From: Chitinophaga pinensis
Lineage (GTDB): Bacteria; Bacteroidota; Bacteroidia; Chitinophagales; Chitinophagaceae
Assembly: GCA_945870835.1 (NCBI GenBank)
Contig: CAMBTV010000003.1
Coordinates: 1-37,663, forward strand
DNA: 37,663 bases
Direction of reading: 5' to 3'
Part shown: positions 19,372 to 27,887 of the stretch, piece by piece
How positions within the stretch are numbered: the first letter of the stretch is position 1
Layout of the letters: each line of letters opens with the position of its first letter
Position numbers and translations under genes: made by a program
The notes under the pieces: model-generated
The model's input: only the letters and a program-made list of their open reading frames with translations
Told to the model about the DNA's origin: nothing
Database searches by the model: none

Positions 19372-20208
19372 TTAATAATCCCCCAGTGTTTCTGGTAATT
19401 GAGCAAGTGCAGTTTTCAATTGTTCATCATTGGGCGCAATACCATGCCAAGCATGACTACCTTCCATAAAATCAACCCCCTTTCCCATTTCAGTTTTCAT
19501 CAAAATAACAATAGGCTTTCCTTTACCAACATAGGTTTTTGCTTGATGAAGACCTGCAACAATCTCATCCATATCATTTCCCTTTTCAATTGATAATACC
19601 GTCCAACCAAAAGCCTCAAACTTTGAAGCAAGATCCCCCAAATCCATCACCATACTCGTAGGTCCATCAATTTGCTGACCATTCCAGTCTATTGCAGCAA
19701 TTAGATTATCTACTTTTTTATGTGCAGCAAATAAAATCGCTTCCCAATTTTGTCCTTCATTTAATTCTCCATCACCATGCAATGAATAAACAATTCCTTC
19801 ATCCTTATTCAATTTCTTAGCCATTGCAGCACCTAAGGCTACGCTCATTCCCTGACCCAATGAACCACTCGCCACTCTAACACCTGGTAAATGCTCATGA
19901 GTGGTAGGATGTCCTTGAAGTCGACTATTCAGCTTACGAAAAGTAGAAAGCTCTGTTACTGGAAAATAACCACTTCTTGCCAATACACTATAAAAAAGTG
20001 GTGAAATATGACCATTACTTAGAAAAAAAAGATCTTCCCCAACACCATTCATATCAAACTTAGGGTCATGTTTCATTATATCAAAATAAAGTGCAGTTAG
20101 ATAATCGGCACATCCCAAGGAACCTCCTGGATGGCCACTCTGAACTCCATGAACCATGCGGACGATGTCCCTGCGTACTTGACTTGCTATTCTCTTTAAA
20201 TCACTCAT
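19372..20208 (-). CDS. Transketolase, N-terminal (TPP-binding) half
   Basis: The 278-aa protein matches only the first half of a classical ~660-aa transketolase, as in split transketolases. It contains SGHPGGSLG (24-32), FFLSNGHISPLFYS, SGSLGQGMSVALGAA and the thiamine diphosphate motif GDGELNEG (145-152) with Asn176. It would bind ThDP-Mg through this half and needs a C-terminal (pyrimidine-binding) partner to act in the pentose phosphate pathway. That partner is not adjacent: downstream lies a terminator and a convergent gene, and upstream lies divergent frr. Start ATG 20206-20208. No frameshift or truncation is visible, so it looks like a genuine half subunit. Confidence 0.9.
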   Translation of the reverse strand: MSDLKRIASQVRRDIVRMVHGVQSGHPGGSLGCADYLTALYFDIMKHDPKFDMNGVGEDLFFLSNGHISPLFYSVLARSGYFPVTELSTFRKLNSRLQGHPTTHEHLPGVRVASGSLGQGMSVALGAAMAKKLNKDEGIVYSLHGDGELNEGQNWEAILFAAHKKVDNLIAAIDWNGQQIDGPTSMVMDLGDLASKFEAFGWTVLSIEKGNDMDEIVAGLHQAKTYVGKGKPIVILMKTEMGKGVDFMEGSHAWHGIAPNDEQLKTALAQLPETLGDY

Positions 20209-20286
20209 TTTTTATTTGTTTAAACCATGCAAACCTACTTTAAATACCTACATAAGCAAAGTAAAATTAGAGATAAAAAGCGATAA

Positions 20287-20319
20287 TTTGCCTCTCTAAA
20301 ATTCTTTTCTTTAGTTTTG
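20287..20319 (+). promoter_or_regulatory. Promoter of frr (Bacteroidota type)
   Basis: TTTG (20287-20290), a 21-nt spacer, then TAGTTTTG (20312-20319). This matches the Bacteroidota consensus TTTG-N19-21-TAnnTTTG in both parts. It ends 22 nt before the frr ATG and is the best promoter in the window. Confidence 0.65.
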
Positions 20320-20341
20320 CAATTATCTTAATTTTTATTTT

Positions 20342-20908
20342 ATGTCAGAAGAATTGGAATTAATTAAACAAGATACTGAATCATTGATGAAAAAGGCGAT
20401 CAATCACCTTGAGGCCGAACTAGTAAAAATAAGGGCTGGCAAGGCTAATCCAAATATGTTGGATGGCATTGTTGCAGATTATTATGGATCACCTACCCCA
20501 CTGGCTCAAATAGCCAATATTTCAATATTGGATGCAAGAACTATTTCTGTTCAACCTTGGGAAAAGAAAATGCTTCACCCAATTGAAAGGGCAATTATTG
20601 CTAGCAATATTGGAATCAATCCGCAAAATGACGGAAATTTTATCCGCTTATACCTTCCTCCACTTACTGAAGAAAGAAGAAAAGAACTCGTGAAAAAATG
20701 TAATGTAGAAGGTGAACAAGGAAAAGTTTCAGTACGCAATATTAGAAGAGATGGTATAGAGCAAATAAAAAAATTACAAAAAGATGCGGTCATAAGTGAG
20801 GATGCAGCCAAAGATGCAGAGGCCGAAATTCAAGAATTTACCAATCGATTCATCGCGCTTGTGGAGAAACATCTAGAAGCAAAAGAAAAAGAAATCATGG
20901 TGATCTAA
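20342..20908 (+). CDS. frr: Ribosome recycling factor
   Basis: RRF splits the post-termination ribosome together with EF-G. The 188-aa protein shows the family pattern: LEAELVKIRAGKANPNMLDG, VDYYGSPTPL-type sequence (here VADYYGSPTPLAQIANISI), the hinge PWEKKMLHPIERAI and the long helical C-terminal part with LPPLTEERRKELVK. Normal family length is about 185 aa. A good promoter lies directly upstream. It is convergent with the HSDR_N-like gene, 17 nt apart. Confidence 0.98.
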   Translation: MSEELELIKQDTESLMKKAINHLEAELVKIRAGKANPNMLDGIVADYYGSPTPLAQIANISILDARTISVQPWEKKMLHPIERAIIASNIGINPQNDGNFIRLYLPPLTEERRKELVKKCNVEGEQGKVSVRNIRRDGIEQIKKLQKDAVISEDAAKDAEAEIQEFTNRFIALVEKHLEAKEKEIMVI

Positions 20909-20925
20909 CCTTAATTAATGAGGCT

Positions 20926-21366
20926 TTAAAGATTAAATTCTGGTAAATTGTTTAGCTCCTCTAACAATCCAGCTTTTGCTGAAAAGCCAAAACAATAAGT
21001 TCCATTGGTGATTACAATATAAGGAACCTGTAAAGTGATATTATATCGAAGAGCTTGGTCTAAAACCTGTTTATCTAAAGCCACTTCCATTTCCTTACAT
21101 TCAATAATTATCCAGGGTTGGGTATTTTTATCGTACACTACTATATCAAATCGCTTAGCAAGGTCACCCAACTTTATTTCCTTTTCAACTGCGATAAGAG
21201 TAGCAGGATATTTTTTTACCTGAATCAAATATTGCAAAAAATTTTGTCTCACCCATTCCTCGGGAGTGAGTTTAATCCACTGATTTCTAATTTCATCATA
21301 TATAAATTCCTTTCCTTGTTGACTCTTTATTTTGGGCTGGTAGGAAGGGTATTCAATCTTAATCAT
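20926..21366 (-). CDS. Standalone HSDR_N-like (PD-(D/E)xK nuclease fold) protein
   Basis: A 146-aa protein resembling the N-terminal domain of type I restriction R subunits (HSDR_N family). The nuclease-type motif is visible as RFDIVVYD (Asp74) and IIIECKE (Glu89, Lys91), spaced as in the PD-(D/E)xK fold. There is no helicase domain, and no HsdM, HsdS or other restriction gene is nearby, so it is not part of a visible restriction system. As I recall, small proteins of this kind are widespread in Bacteroidota genomes and uncharacterised. Nuclease activity is possible from the residues but not shown. Start ATG 21364-21366. Confidence 0.75.
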   Translation of the reverse strand: MIKIEYPSYQPKIKSQQGKEFIYDEIRNQWIKLTPEEWVRQNFLQYLIQVKKYPATLIAVEKEIKLGDLAKRFDIVVYDKNTQPWIIIECKEMEVALDKQVLDQALRYNITLQVPYIVITNGTYCFGFSAKAGLLEELNNLPEFNL

Positions 21367-21502
21367 AAGCTAGCAGAAAAGATTTTGTACTTTTATCAAT
21401 GAATATTTGTTGGTGGTGATTATTAAATACAACCACTTAATTACGAAAATAATTGAATTACTCTAACCGTAAGACAAATAAACTTCTTAAAAAATATAAA
21501 TA

Positions 21503-22273
21503 ATGAAAACAAAGGAAAGCATCGTTGAAAATTGGCTTCCTCGTTACACTGGCGAAAAATTAGAGAACTTTGGAGAGTACATTCTACTGACCAATTTTTC
21601 TAATTATGTTCAGCTATTTGCAAAACTGAACAATGTAGCGGTAGTAGGCACTGATAGGCCGATGCAATGTGCCACTGCAAACAATATTACGATTATCAAT
21701 TTTGGAATGGGAAGTCCTGGTGCTGCAACCATCATGGATTTACTCACTGCCATAAAGCCTAAAGCAATATTATTTTTGGGCAAATGCGGAGGATTAAAAA
21801 AAAGAAATACCATTGGCGATTTAATTTTACCCATAGCTGCAATAAGAGGAGAAGGAACTAGCAATGATTATTTTCCACCGGAAGTGCCTGCTTTGCCATC
21901 TTTTATGCTTCAAAAAGCAATTTCCACCACTATTCGCGACCATGCCTGTGATTATTGGACGGGGACAGTATATACCACTAACCGCCGTGTATGGGAACAT
22001 GATGATGTATTTAAGGAATATCTTCAACGCATTAGAGCCTACGCAATTGACATGGAAACAGCTACCATATTTTCGGTTGGTTTTTTCAATAAAATTTCAA
22101 CCGGAGCACTCTTATTGGTAAGTGACAGTCCAATGGTACCTGAAGGAGTTAAAACTGAAGCAAGTGATATGAAAGTCACTTCAGAATTTGTAGAGCGACA
22201 TTTAAAAATTGGCATTGATTCCTTAAAACAACTTATCAATAATGGTTTAACAGTAAGGCATCTTCAATTTTAA
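21503..22273 (+). CDS. amn: AMP nucleosidase (short form)
   Basis: Probable hydrolysis of AMP to adenine and ribose 5-phosphate in purine salvage. The 256-aa protein consists of only the phosphorylase-like catalytic domain: NFGMGSPGAATIMDLL (phosphate site), LFLGKCGGLKKR, RGEGTSNDYFPPEVPALP, then the purine-site AIDMETATIFSVG and the catalytic Asp in VSDSPMVPEG. E. coli Amn is about 484 aa and has an extra N-terminal regulatory domain, which is missing here. RGEGTS and ETATIF favour AMP nucleosidase over other nucleoside phosphorylases, but another purine specificity is possible. Confidence 0.88.
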   Translation: MKTKESIVENWLPRYTGEKLENFGEYILLTNFSNYVQLFAKLNNVAVVGTDRPMQCATANNITIINFGMGSPGAATIMDLLTAIKPKAILFLGKCGGLKKRNTIGDLILPIAAIRGEGTSNDYFPPEVPALPSFMLQKAISTTIRDHACDYWTGTVYTTNRRVWEHDDVFKEYLQRIRAYAIDMETATIFSVGFFNKISTGALLLVSDSPMVPEGVKTEASDMKVTSEFVERHLKIGIDSLKQLINNGLTVRHLQF

Positions 22274-22391
22274 TTTTTCATCTAATCTATATTCATAAAA
22301 AATAATGAGCCTTCCGATTGTTACTCCTTTTCTTAAAATTTATTTTGAATTGATCAAAAAGCTACACCCATAAAAATCCATCTGTCACAAT

Positions 22392-23474
22392 ATGAAGGAA
22401 ACAATATATACCTATCAACAACTTTATCTTTTTGCAAAAAATATTTTTCTTCAAATAGGTTCTAGTGAAGTAAATGCAGCTTCCGCCGCCAAAGTTTTAT
22501 TGTCGGCCGATTTAAGAGGAGTTGATAGTCATGGTATTGCCAGATTAACAGGCTATGTGAGGCTTTGGGAAGTGGGAAGAATCAATGCAAATCCATCCAT
22601 TCAAATTGTACATGAAACTCCTTCTACTGCCGTAATTGACGGAGATAAAGGATTAGGATTGGTAGTGGCACCTGAAGCAATGCAAGTTGCAATTAACAAA
22701 GCAAAGAACGTGGGGACTGGCTGGGTAAGTGTAAAAAATAGTAATCATTTTGGCATTGCAGGCTACCATGCTATGATGGCACTTGACAATGATATGATTG
22801 GCATTGCGATGACCAATGCATCGGCATTGGTTGCGCCTACCTTTTCAGTAGAAAGATTACTAGGAACTAATCCGATTGCAGTAGCCATTCCTGCGGGTAC
22901 TGAACCTGCTTTTGTAGCTGACTTTGCTACTACCACAGCAGCCAATGGAAAATTAGAAATTCTTCAGCGCAAAAATGAAGATGCACCAGAGGGGTGGGTG
23001 CAAACAAAAGAAGGAACCATCAGTAAAAATGCGAACGAATTAAAAAATGGCGGTGCTTTACTTCCCTTGGGAGGCGATAAAGAGCATGGCAGCCACAAAG
23101 GTTATATGCTTGGCTCAATTGTAGATATTTTCTCAGCTATTTTAAGTGGCGCCAATTATGGCCCTTGGGTACCGCCCTTCCCAGCCTATGTACCTATGCC
23201 TGAAAATTTACCGGGCGAAGGAATAGGACATTTTTTTGGCGCAATGCGTATTGATGCATTCCGACCTGCGGCAGATTTTAAATCACATATGGACAATTGG
23301 ATTCAGCGCTTCCGATCTGCCCAAACGGTTCCAGGTGCAAAGCGAGTAATAATTCCTGGCGAACCAGAAAGAGAAATGGAAGCTGAAAGAAGCAGTAACG
23401 GTATCCCATTGCTGCCTATAGTAATCAACGATTTAAGAACTTTAGGCGAAAAATACAATCTTGAATTAAAATAG
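22392..23474 (+). CDS. Ldh family NAD(P)-dependent malate/L-lactate-type dehydrogenase
   Basis: A 360-aa oxidoreductase of the type-2 malate/lactate dehydrogenase family (Ldh_2 fold, unrelated to classical MDH/LDH). Family motifs are ADLRGVDSHGIARL (catalytic His), VKNSNHFGIAGYHAMMA, TNASALVAPT, LGTNPIAVAIPAG and KEHGSHKGYMLG. It would oxidise a 2-hydroxy acid such as malate, lactate or ureidoglycolate. No neighbour identifies the substrate, so I leave the symbol blank. Separated from the AMP nucleosidase by about 120 bp and from aspartate kinase by 125 bp, so it is not clearly in an operon with either. Confidence 0.9.
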   Translation: MKETIYTYQQLYLFAKNIFLQIGSSEVNAASAAKVLLSADLRGVDSHGIARLTGYVRLWEVGRINANPSIQIVHETPSTAVIDGDKGLGLVVAPEAMQVAINKAKNVGTGWVSVKNSNHFGIAGYHAMMALDNDMIGIAMTNASALVAPTFSVERLLGTNPIAVAIPAGTEPAFVADFATTTAANGKLEILQRKNEDAPEGWVQTKEGTISKNANELKNGGALLPLGGDKEHGSHKGYMLGSIVDIFSAILSGANYGPWVPPFPAYVPMPENLPGEGIGHFFGAMRIDAFRPAADFKSHMDNWIQRFRSAQTVPGAKRVIIPGEPEREMEAERSSNGIPLLPIVINDLRTLGEKYNLELK

Positions 23475-23569
23475 TGTCACTTACCAGAATTAAACATATT
23501 CCCTTTTTTTTTGAAAGGGGATGATTATGCGGTAATTTTACCCGCTGAAAGATTGTCTTACTTTTAAAT

Positions 23570-23587
23570 GTTTGCTCTATTGCAAAC
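23570..23587. repeat. Inverted repeat just before the aspartate kinase gene
   Basis: GTTTGC-tctatt-GCAAAC, a perfect 6-bp inverted repeat with a 6-bp loop, ending 12 nt before the aspartate kinase start. It could be a protein-binding site or a leader hairpin. Another imperfect hairpin (GCGGTAA/TTACCCGC) lies at 23529-23545. No riboswitch could be recognised. Confidence 0.35.
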
Positions 23588-23599
23588 GAGCCAGTTATT

Positions 23600-24922
23600 A
23601 TGAAAATTATGAAATTTGGCGGCACCAGTGTTGGTAAGCCGGAAAGGATGCATGAAGTTGCAACGTTGATTACAAAAGATCAAGAGTCAAAAATTGTTGT
23701 ATTGTCCGCATTGAGTGGCACCACCAATGCCTTAGTATCTATTAGTAACGCCTTATCACAAGGTGATAGAGAGAGTGCAAAATCACAAATCACTGCGCTA
23801 GAAGATCATTATAAAAAATTTTGTATCGACTTACTGAGCACGACTGCTGGAACTGAAAAAGCAGCTGCCATTATTCAAGAACATTTTGAATTCTTACAAA
23901 TTATTCTCAAAATTTCTTTTAGCGAAGCACTGAATAAAGATATCTTGGCACAGGGTGAATTGCTAAGCACCAAATTATTCTCAATTTATTTAACAGAAAA
24001 AGGTGTAGATCACTTTCTGATCCCTGCCCTTGACTTTATGACAATTGATAACTACGACGAACCTCAGATTAGCATTATCAAAACAAAACTTTCTCAGATA
24101 TTACAAAGCAACCAAGATAAAAAAATATTTATTACACAAGGCTATATCAGTCGCAACTCTAAGGGTGAAGTAGATAATTTAAAAAGAGGTGGCAGCGATT
24201 ATAGTGCCTCATTAATTGCAGCTGCTATCAATGCTAGCGTATGCGAAATATGGACAGACATTGACGGTATGCACAACAATGATCCAAGAGTAGTAAAAAG
24301 AACCGTAGCAATTGAACAATTGAGTTTTGACGAAGCTGCTGAACTGGCTTATTTTGGTGCAAAAATTTTACACCCTGCTAGTATTTGGCCTGCACAGATG
24401 TACAATGTGCCTGTCAAATTATTAAACACGATGCAACCAGAAGCAAAAGGAACCCTTATTACTCAACAAGCTGGAAGTGTTGGTATCAAAGCCGTTGCTG
24501 CAAAAGATGGCATAACGGCCATCAAAATAAAAAGTAGTAGAATGCTACTTGCTTATGGATTTTTAAGAAAAATATTTGAAGTGTTTGAAAAATATCGTAC
24601 CTCTATCGATATGATTACTACTTCGGAAGTAGCAGTTTCGCTAACCATTGACAACGATACTTTTTTATCAGAAATTATTAAAGAGTTAGAACCATTTGGA
24701 ACTGTAGAAATAGATACCAACCAAAGTATTGTTTCGATTGTAGGCAACGAAATAATGCAATCAGAAGATGTAATGGAAAAACTATTTAAATCAATTAAAA
24801 AAATTCCAGTTCGAATGGTTAGCTATGGTGGCAGTCATCACAATATTTCTATATTGATTGATACCAGTCATAAAATTCAAACTTTACAATCCTTGAATAT
24901 GGATCTATTTGGTCTTGATTAA
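23600..24922 (+). CDS. lysC: Monofunctional aspartate kinase
   Basis: Phosphorylates L-aspartate, the entry step to lysine/diaminopimelate, threonine and methionine. The 440-aa protein has the N-terminal KFGGTSVGKPERM, LSALSGTTNAL, the substrate-site FITQGYISRNSKGE with RGGSDYSASLIAAAI, and EIWTDIDGMHNNDPRVV. The last third (about 300-440) contains two ACT-like regulatory segments, including SMITT-type sequence (SIDMITTSEVAVSLTID), so feedback control by an amino acid is likely. There is no fused homoserine dehydrogenase. It supplies DAP precursors used by MurE. The end lies 2 nt from the convergent DUF962 gene. Confidence 0.94.
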   Translation: MKIMKFGGTSVGKPERMHEVATLITKDQESKIVVLSALSGTTNALVSISNALSQGDRESAKSQITALEDHYKKFCIDLLSTTAGTEKAAAIIQEHFEFLQIILKISFSEALNKDILAQGELLSTKLFSIYLTEKGVDHFLIPALDFMTIDNYDEPQISIIKTKLSQILQSNQDKKIFITQGYISRNSKGEVDNLKRGGSDYSASLIAAAINASVCEIWTDIDGMHNNDPRVVKRTVAIEQLSFDEAAELAYFGAKILHPASIWPAQMYNVPVKLLNTMQPEAKGTLITQQAGSVGIKAVAAKDGITAIKIKSSRMLLAYGFLRKIFEVFEKYRTSIDMITTSEVAVSLTIDNDTFLSEIIKELEPFGTVEIDTNQSIVSIVGNEIMQSEDVMEKLFKSIKKIPVRMVSYGGSHHNISILIDTSHKIQTLQSLNMDLFGLD

Positions 24923-24924
24923 TA

Positions 24925-25389
24925 TTATAAGGGTATCCCGATTTTTTTATAAATAAAACTCATTAGCCAAGCTGGGCCAATAAGTAAGAACTGTATATCT
25001 TTTAGAAAGGATGGTTTTTTACCTTCTACCTTATGACCATAAAATTGTGCAACCCAAGATACAGCAAATAGTATCAAGCAAAACTTTAAAAGAGGCATCC
25101 AGCCATTGTTCTGAAAGAAATAACAAAACCACAAACAAAGAATTCCAAAAAACATCATCCCTATCCAAAGAGTTTTGCTAAGTATAAAATAGTAAACAAC
25201 CAACAACAACATAATTACCATCGCAAGGTTTAGCTGAACACCTGCAATTTGATAAGGTATTACTACCCCATACAAAAAACCGACAATCGAAAGAAAGATA
25301 GTAGGCACACAAATCCAATGGATTGCTTTGTTGGTGCTATTGGTATGACTCTCTCCATAGGCAGAAAGTAATTGCTGAATCTTTGTCAT
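24925..25389 (-). CDS. Mpo1-like (DUF962) membrane protein
   Basis: A small integral membrane protein of the Mpo1/YGL010w family, recognised by QQLLSAYGESHTNSTNKAIHWICVP near the N-terminus (quoted in two parts: YGESHTNSTNKAIHW). Yeast Mpo1 is a dioxygenase in 2-hydroxy fatty acid alpha-oxidation that uses conserved His residues. YGESH and AIHW retain such histidines. About four hydrophobic segments follow. The ORF track begins at GTG 25488; I choose ATG 25387-25389 (MTKIQQLL), giving 154 aa, because the extra 33 residues are not conserved-looking. The bacterial role is unknown. A terminator (25501-25532) separates it from queA. Confidence 0.82.
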   Translation of the reverse strand: MTKIQQLLSAYGESHTNSTNKAIHWICVPTIFLSIVGFLYGVVIPYQIAGVQLNLAMVIMLLLVVYYFILSKTLWIGMMFFGILCLWFCYFFQNNGWMPLLKFCLILFAVSWVAQFYGHKVEGKKPSFLKDIQFLLIGPAWLMSFIYKKIGIPL

Positions 25390-25500
25390 AATAATTGGTT
25401 TGAAAAACAAGTTACTGAATTTCATTTTAACAAAAAATCTAAGATTATTTTTATGATTATTATTTGTAAAATAGTTAAAAGGCTTCACATAAATTATTGA

Positions 25501-25532
25501 GCAAAAAAAAACTCCCCAAATTAGGAGAGTTT
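25501..25532 (-). terminator. Intrinsic terminator after queA
   Basis: AAACTCCCC-aaatta-GGAGAGTTT forms a 9-bp stem with one mismatch (25509-25532). On the minus strand it runs into nine T residues (the A-run at 25503-25511, partly within the stem). It lies 18 nt after the queA stop and upstream of the DUF962 gene, so the two are probably separate transcripts. Confidence 0.75.
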
Positions 25533-25549
25533 ATAAATTAGGTTAGCTT

Positions 25550-26599
25550 CTAAATAACCAACATAGCATCTCCATAACTGAAGAAACGATATTTATCCTT
25601 GATTGCTTTTTTGTAAGATTCCATCATCAATTCATAGCCTGCAAAAGCACAGGTCATTATCAATAAACTGGTTTTAGGTAAATGGAAATTGGTAACCAAA
25701 GCATCAGCAATAGAGAAATTATAAGGAGGATGAATGAACATATTGGACCAACCCTCTGAAGGCTTTAATAATTTTTGTGCGGTGAAAGAAGATTCCATTG
25801 TACGCATTGTAGTGGTTCCTACTGAACAGATTCTTCTACCTTCTGATCTTGCTTTATTAACTATCTGACAAGCCGTGTCATCAATACCATAATATTCAGC
25901 ATCCATTTTGTGCTTGCTTAAATCCTCTACTTCTATCGGTCTAAAAGTGCCTAAGCCGGTATGAAGTGTTACTTCTGCAAATCTAATACCCTTAATTTCA
26001 AGTCTTTTAATTAGCTCCTTGCTATAGTGTAAGCCTGCGGTAGGGGCTGCTACAGCGCCTTCATGCTTTGCATATACTGTCTGATAACGTTCCTTATCTT
26101 CTTCATCAGGCTTGCGCTTAATGTATTTTGGCAATGGGGTTTCTCCCATAAAATCAAGCATTACCCTAAACTCATCTTCAGTTCCATCCCACAAAAAACG
26201 AATCGTACGACCACGACTAGTCGTATTATCAATTACTTCCGCAACTAGCTCATCATTTTCACCAAAATATAATTTATTACCCACACGGATTTTGCGAGCT
26301 GGGTCAACAATTACATCCCACAAACGATTGGGTTTATTAAGTTCCCTCAACAAAAACACTTCTATTTTAGCCCCTGTTTTTTCTTTACGTCCATACATTC
26401 TAGCTGGAAACACTTTGGTGTTATTTACAACCATCACATCCTTGTCATCGAAATACTCGATAATATCGCGAAAATTACGGTCTTCAATCACACCTGTCTT
26501 ACGATGCACCACCATCATCCGGCTATCTTCTCTTCTTTTAGTAGGATTTTGAGCAATTAGATTTAAGGGAAGGTCGAATCGAAATTGGCTTAATTTCAT
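25550..26599 (-). CDS. queA: tRNA preQ1(34) S-adenosylmethionine ribosyltransferase-isomerase QueA
   Basis: QueA moves the ribosyl part of SAM onto preQ1-tRNA, the penultimate step of queuosine synthesis. The 349-aa protein shows [32 protein letters not shown], the family signature [30 protein letters not shown] and [19 protein letters not shown]. The ORF track start is a TTG at 26608; the ATG at 26597-26599 ([11 protein letters not shown]) fits the family better. No other queuosine gene is in the window. It ends in a terminator. Confidence 0.97.
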   Translation of the reverse strand: MKLSQFRFDLPLNLIAQNPTKRREDSRMMVVHRKTGVIEDRNFRDIIEYFDDKDVMVVNNTKVFPARMYGRKEKTGAKIEVFLLRELNKPNRLWDVIVDPARKIRVGNKLYFGENDELVAEVIDNTTSRGRTIRFLWDGTEDEFRVMLDFMGETPLPKYIKRKPDEEDKERYQTVYAKHEGAVAAPTAGLHYSKELIKRLEIKGIRFAEVTLHTGLGTFRPIEVEDLSKHKMDAEYYGIDDTACQIVNKARSEGRRICSVGTTTMRTMESSFTAQKLLKPSEGWSNMFIHPPYNFSIADALVTNFHLPKTSLLIMTCAFAGYELMMESYKKAIKDKYRFFSYGDAMLVI

Positions 26600-26742
26600 G
26601 TTAATCAATAATTTTTTAAGTGATAATCAGACCTTGTACTGTAAGAATTACAGAGATATGTAGCCTATTAAGGCACTTATCATGTTACGGCATGATTTTA
26701 AAGAGCGCGAAGTTAGTCATTTTTAGCCATATTTATTAAAAT

Positions 26743-27042
26743 CTAGGGGCTTTTAATAAATAGCCCCCTTTCAATATCGAAGAGATTATTTAAAACCCGG
26801 TTATCGAATAGCCCTTTGCCAGGAATAGCAGAAATTAACTTTTTGGTATTCTCATTTTGTGGGGAAAACCAAATATCAACAATGGTTGACTAATGATTAT
26901 TAAAATTAGGAAATAAGGTTGCGGTATTTATTAAAATTGTTCCAAAATATTGAACCAAAAAAAACGATCCTAGCCAGCATTTACAAAAAATAAAGATCAG
27001 TTCTATGTAATCAATCAACCTATTCTTGTTTTTAAAACTCAT
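26743..27042 (-). pseudogene. Interrupted small ORF in the queA-yebC gap (possible gene remnant)
   Basis: The gap 26600-27161 (562 bp) has no long ORF, but one minus-strand frame is open for 98 codons apart from a single TAG. The first part starts at ATG 27042, is 50 aa (starting MSFKNKNRLIDYIELI) and ends at TAG 26890-26892. The second, in the same frame, is 48 aa, including KKLISAIPGKGLFDNRVLNN, and ends at TAG 26743-26745. Both are below the cutoff of the ORF track. The second part looks protein-like. I do not recognise either. It may be a decayed gene or a chance open frame in AT-rich DNA. The rest of the gap holds hairpins at 26639-26653 (CTGTAA/TTACAG), 26679-26696 (ATCATG/CATGAT) and 26746-26767 (GGGGCT/AGCCCC). 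Confidence 0.3.
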
Positions 27043-27067
27043 TATGATTACAAAAAATGATTTTCCC

Positions 27068-27075
27068 TAAATTTG
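27068..27075 (+). promoter_or_regulatory. Possible promoter -7 box for yebC
   Basis: TAAATTTG(C) matches TAnnTTTG, 86 nt before the yebC ATG. No convincing -33 TTTG at 19-21 nt, so tentative. Confidence 0.4.
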
Positions 27076-27161
27076 CATTGCTAAAGGTTTAAATTGTATT
27101 TCCTACAGGTTGTAACAATTTATTTATCTCAAAAGCAAATCAAAAAACCTCAATATAATTT

Positions 27162-27872
27162 ATGGGAAGGATATTTGAAGTAAGAAAAAGTTCCATGTTT
27201 GCCCGTTGGGATAAAATGGCCAAAAACTTTACCCGAATTGGAAAAGAGATTGTTATTGCGGTAAAAAATGGCGGTCCTGAACCGGATAACAACCCAGCCC
27301 TTAGAAGATGTTATATAAATGCAAAGTCTTGTGGAATGCCAAAGGACCGTGTAGAAGCGGCTATTAAAAGGGCGATGGGCAAAGACACGAGTAATTATGA
27401 GGAAATAACTTATGAAGGATATGCTCCACATGGAGTAGCATTGTTAGTAGAAACCGCCACTGATAATCCTACTAGAACGGTTGCAAATGTAAGAATGCAT
27501 TTTACAAAAAGCGGTGGCAGTTTGGGGACTAGTGGTAGCGTAGCGTTTACATTTAACAGATTGGGAGAATTTAAAGTAAAAAATTCTGGTTTAAATGTAG
27601 AAGAACTAGAATTAGAATTAATCGACTTTGGCCTTGAGGAAATTGGAGAGGATAGTGAAGGGAATATTATTATTCGGGCAACTTTCACAGAATTTGGCCA
27701 TATGGCAAAAGCGCTTGAAGAAAGAAAGATTGAAGTAATTTCCGCAGAACTTACCCGTATTCCAACCAATACCACCGAACTAGATGATGAATCTGCTCAA
27801 GACGTATTTAAGTTGATTGATAAACTAGAGCAAGACGAGGATGTTCAGAAGGTGTATCACAATATGAAATAA
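27162..27872 (+). CDS. yebC: YebC/PmpR family DNA-binding or translational regulator
   Basis: A 236-aa TACO1/YebC-family protein. It opens with [21 protein letters not shown], where the family usually has GRSKW...KGKR-type sequence, then [26 protein letters not shown] and [20 protein letters not shown]. The [28 protein letters not shown] region and [14 protein letters not shown] are strong family markers. Members act either as transcription regulators (PmpR) or, in more recent work, in helping ribosomes through proline-rich stretches. The role here is open. Convergent with the PhzF gene, 15 nt apart. Confidence 0.93.
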   Translation: MGRIFEVRKSSMFARWDKMAKNFTRIGKEIVIAVKNGGPEPDNNPALRRCYINAKSCGMPKDRVEAAIKRAMGKDTSNYEEITYEGYAPHGVALLVETATDNPTRTVANVRMHFTKSGGSLGTSGSVAFTFNRLGEFKVKNSGLNVEELELELIDFGLEEIGEDSEGNIIIRATFTEFGHMAKALEERKIEVISAELTRIPTNTTELDDESAQDVFKLIDKLEQDEDVQKVYHNMK

Positions 27873-27887
27873 AATATAAATCGATTT

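Noticed and set aside
20926-21366. Type I restriction-modification system
   Set aside because: Only an HSDR_N-like domain; no helicase, HsdM or HsdS in the window.
22305-22373. 22-codon ORF (MSLPIVTPF...) upstream of the Ldh-family gene with an A-rich leader
   Set aside because: Too short, no family resemblance, and such frames are common in AT-rich gaps.
23505-23524. CCCTTT...AAAGGG hairpin after the Ldh-family gene as an intrinsic terminator
   Set aside because: The T-run is in the loop, not after the stem, so it lacks the terminator pattern on either strand.
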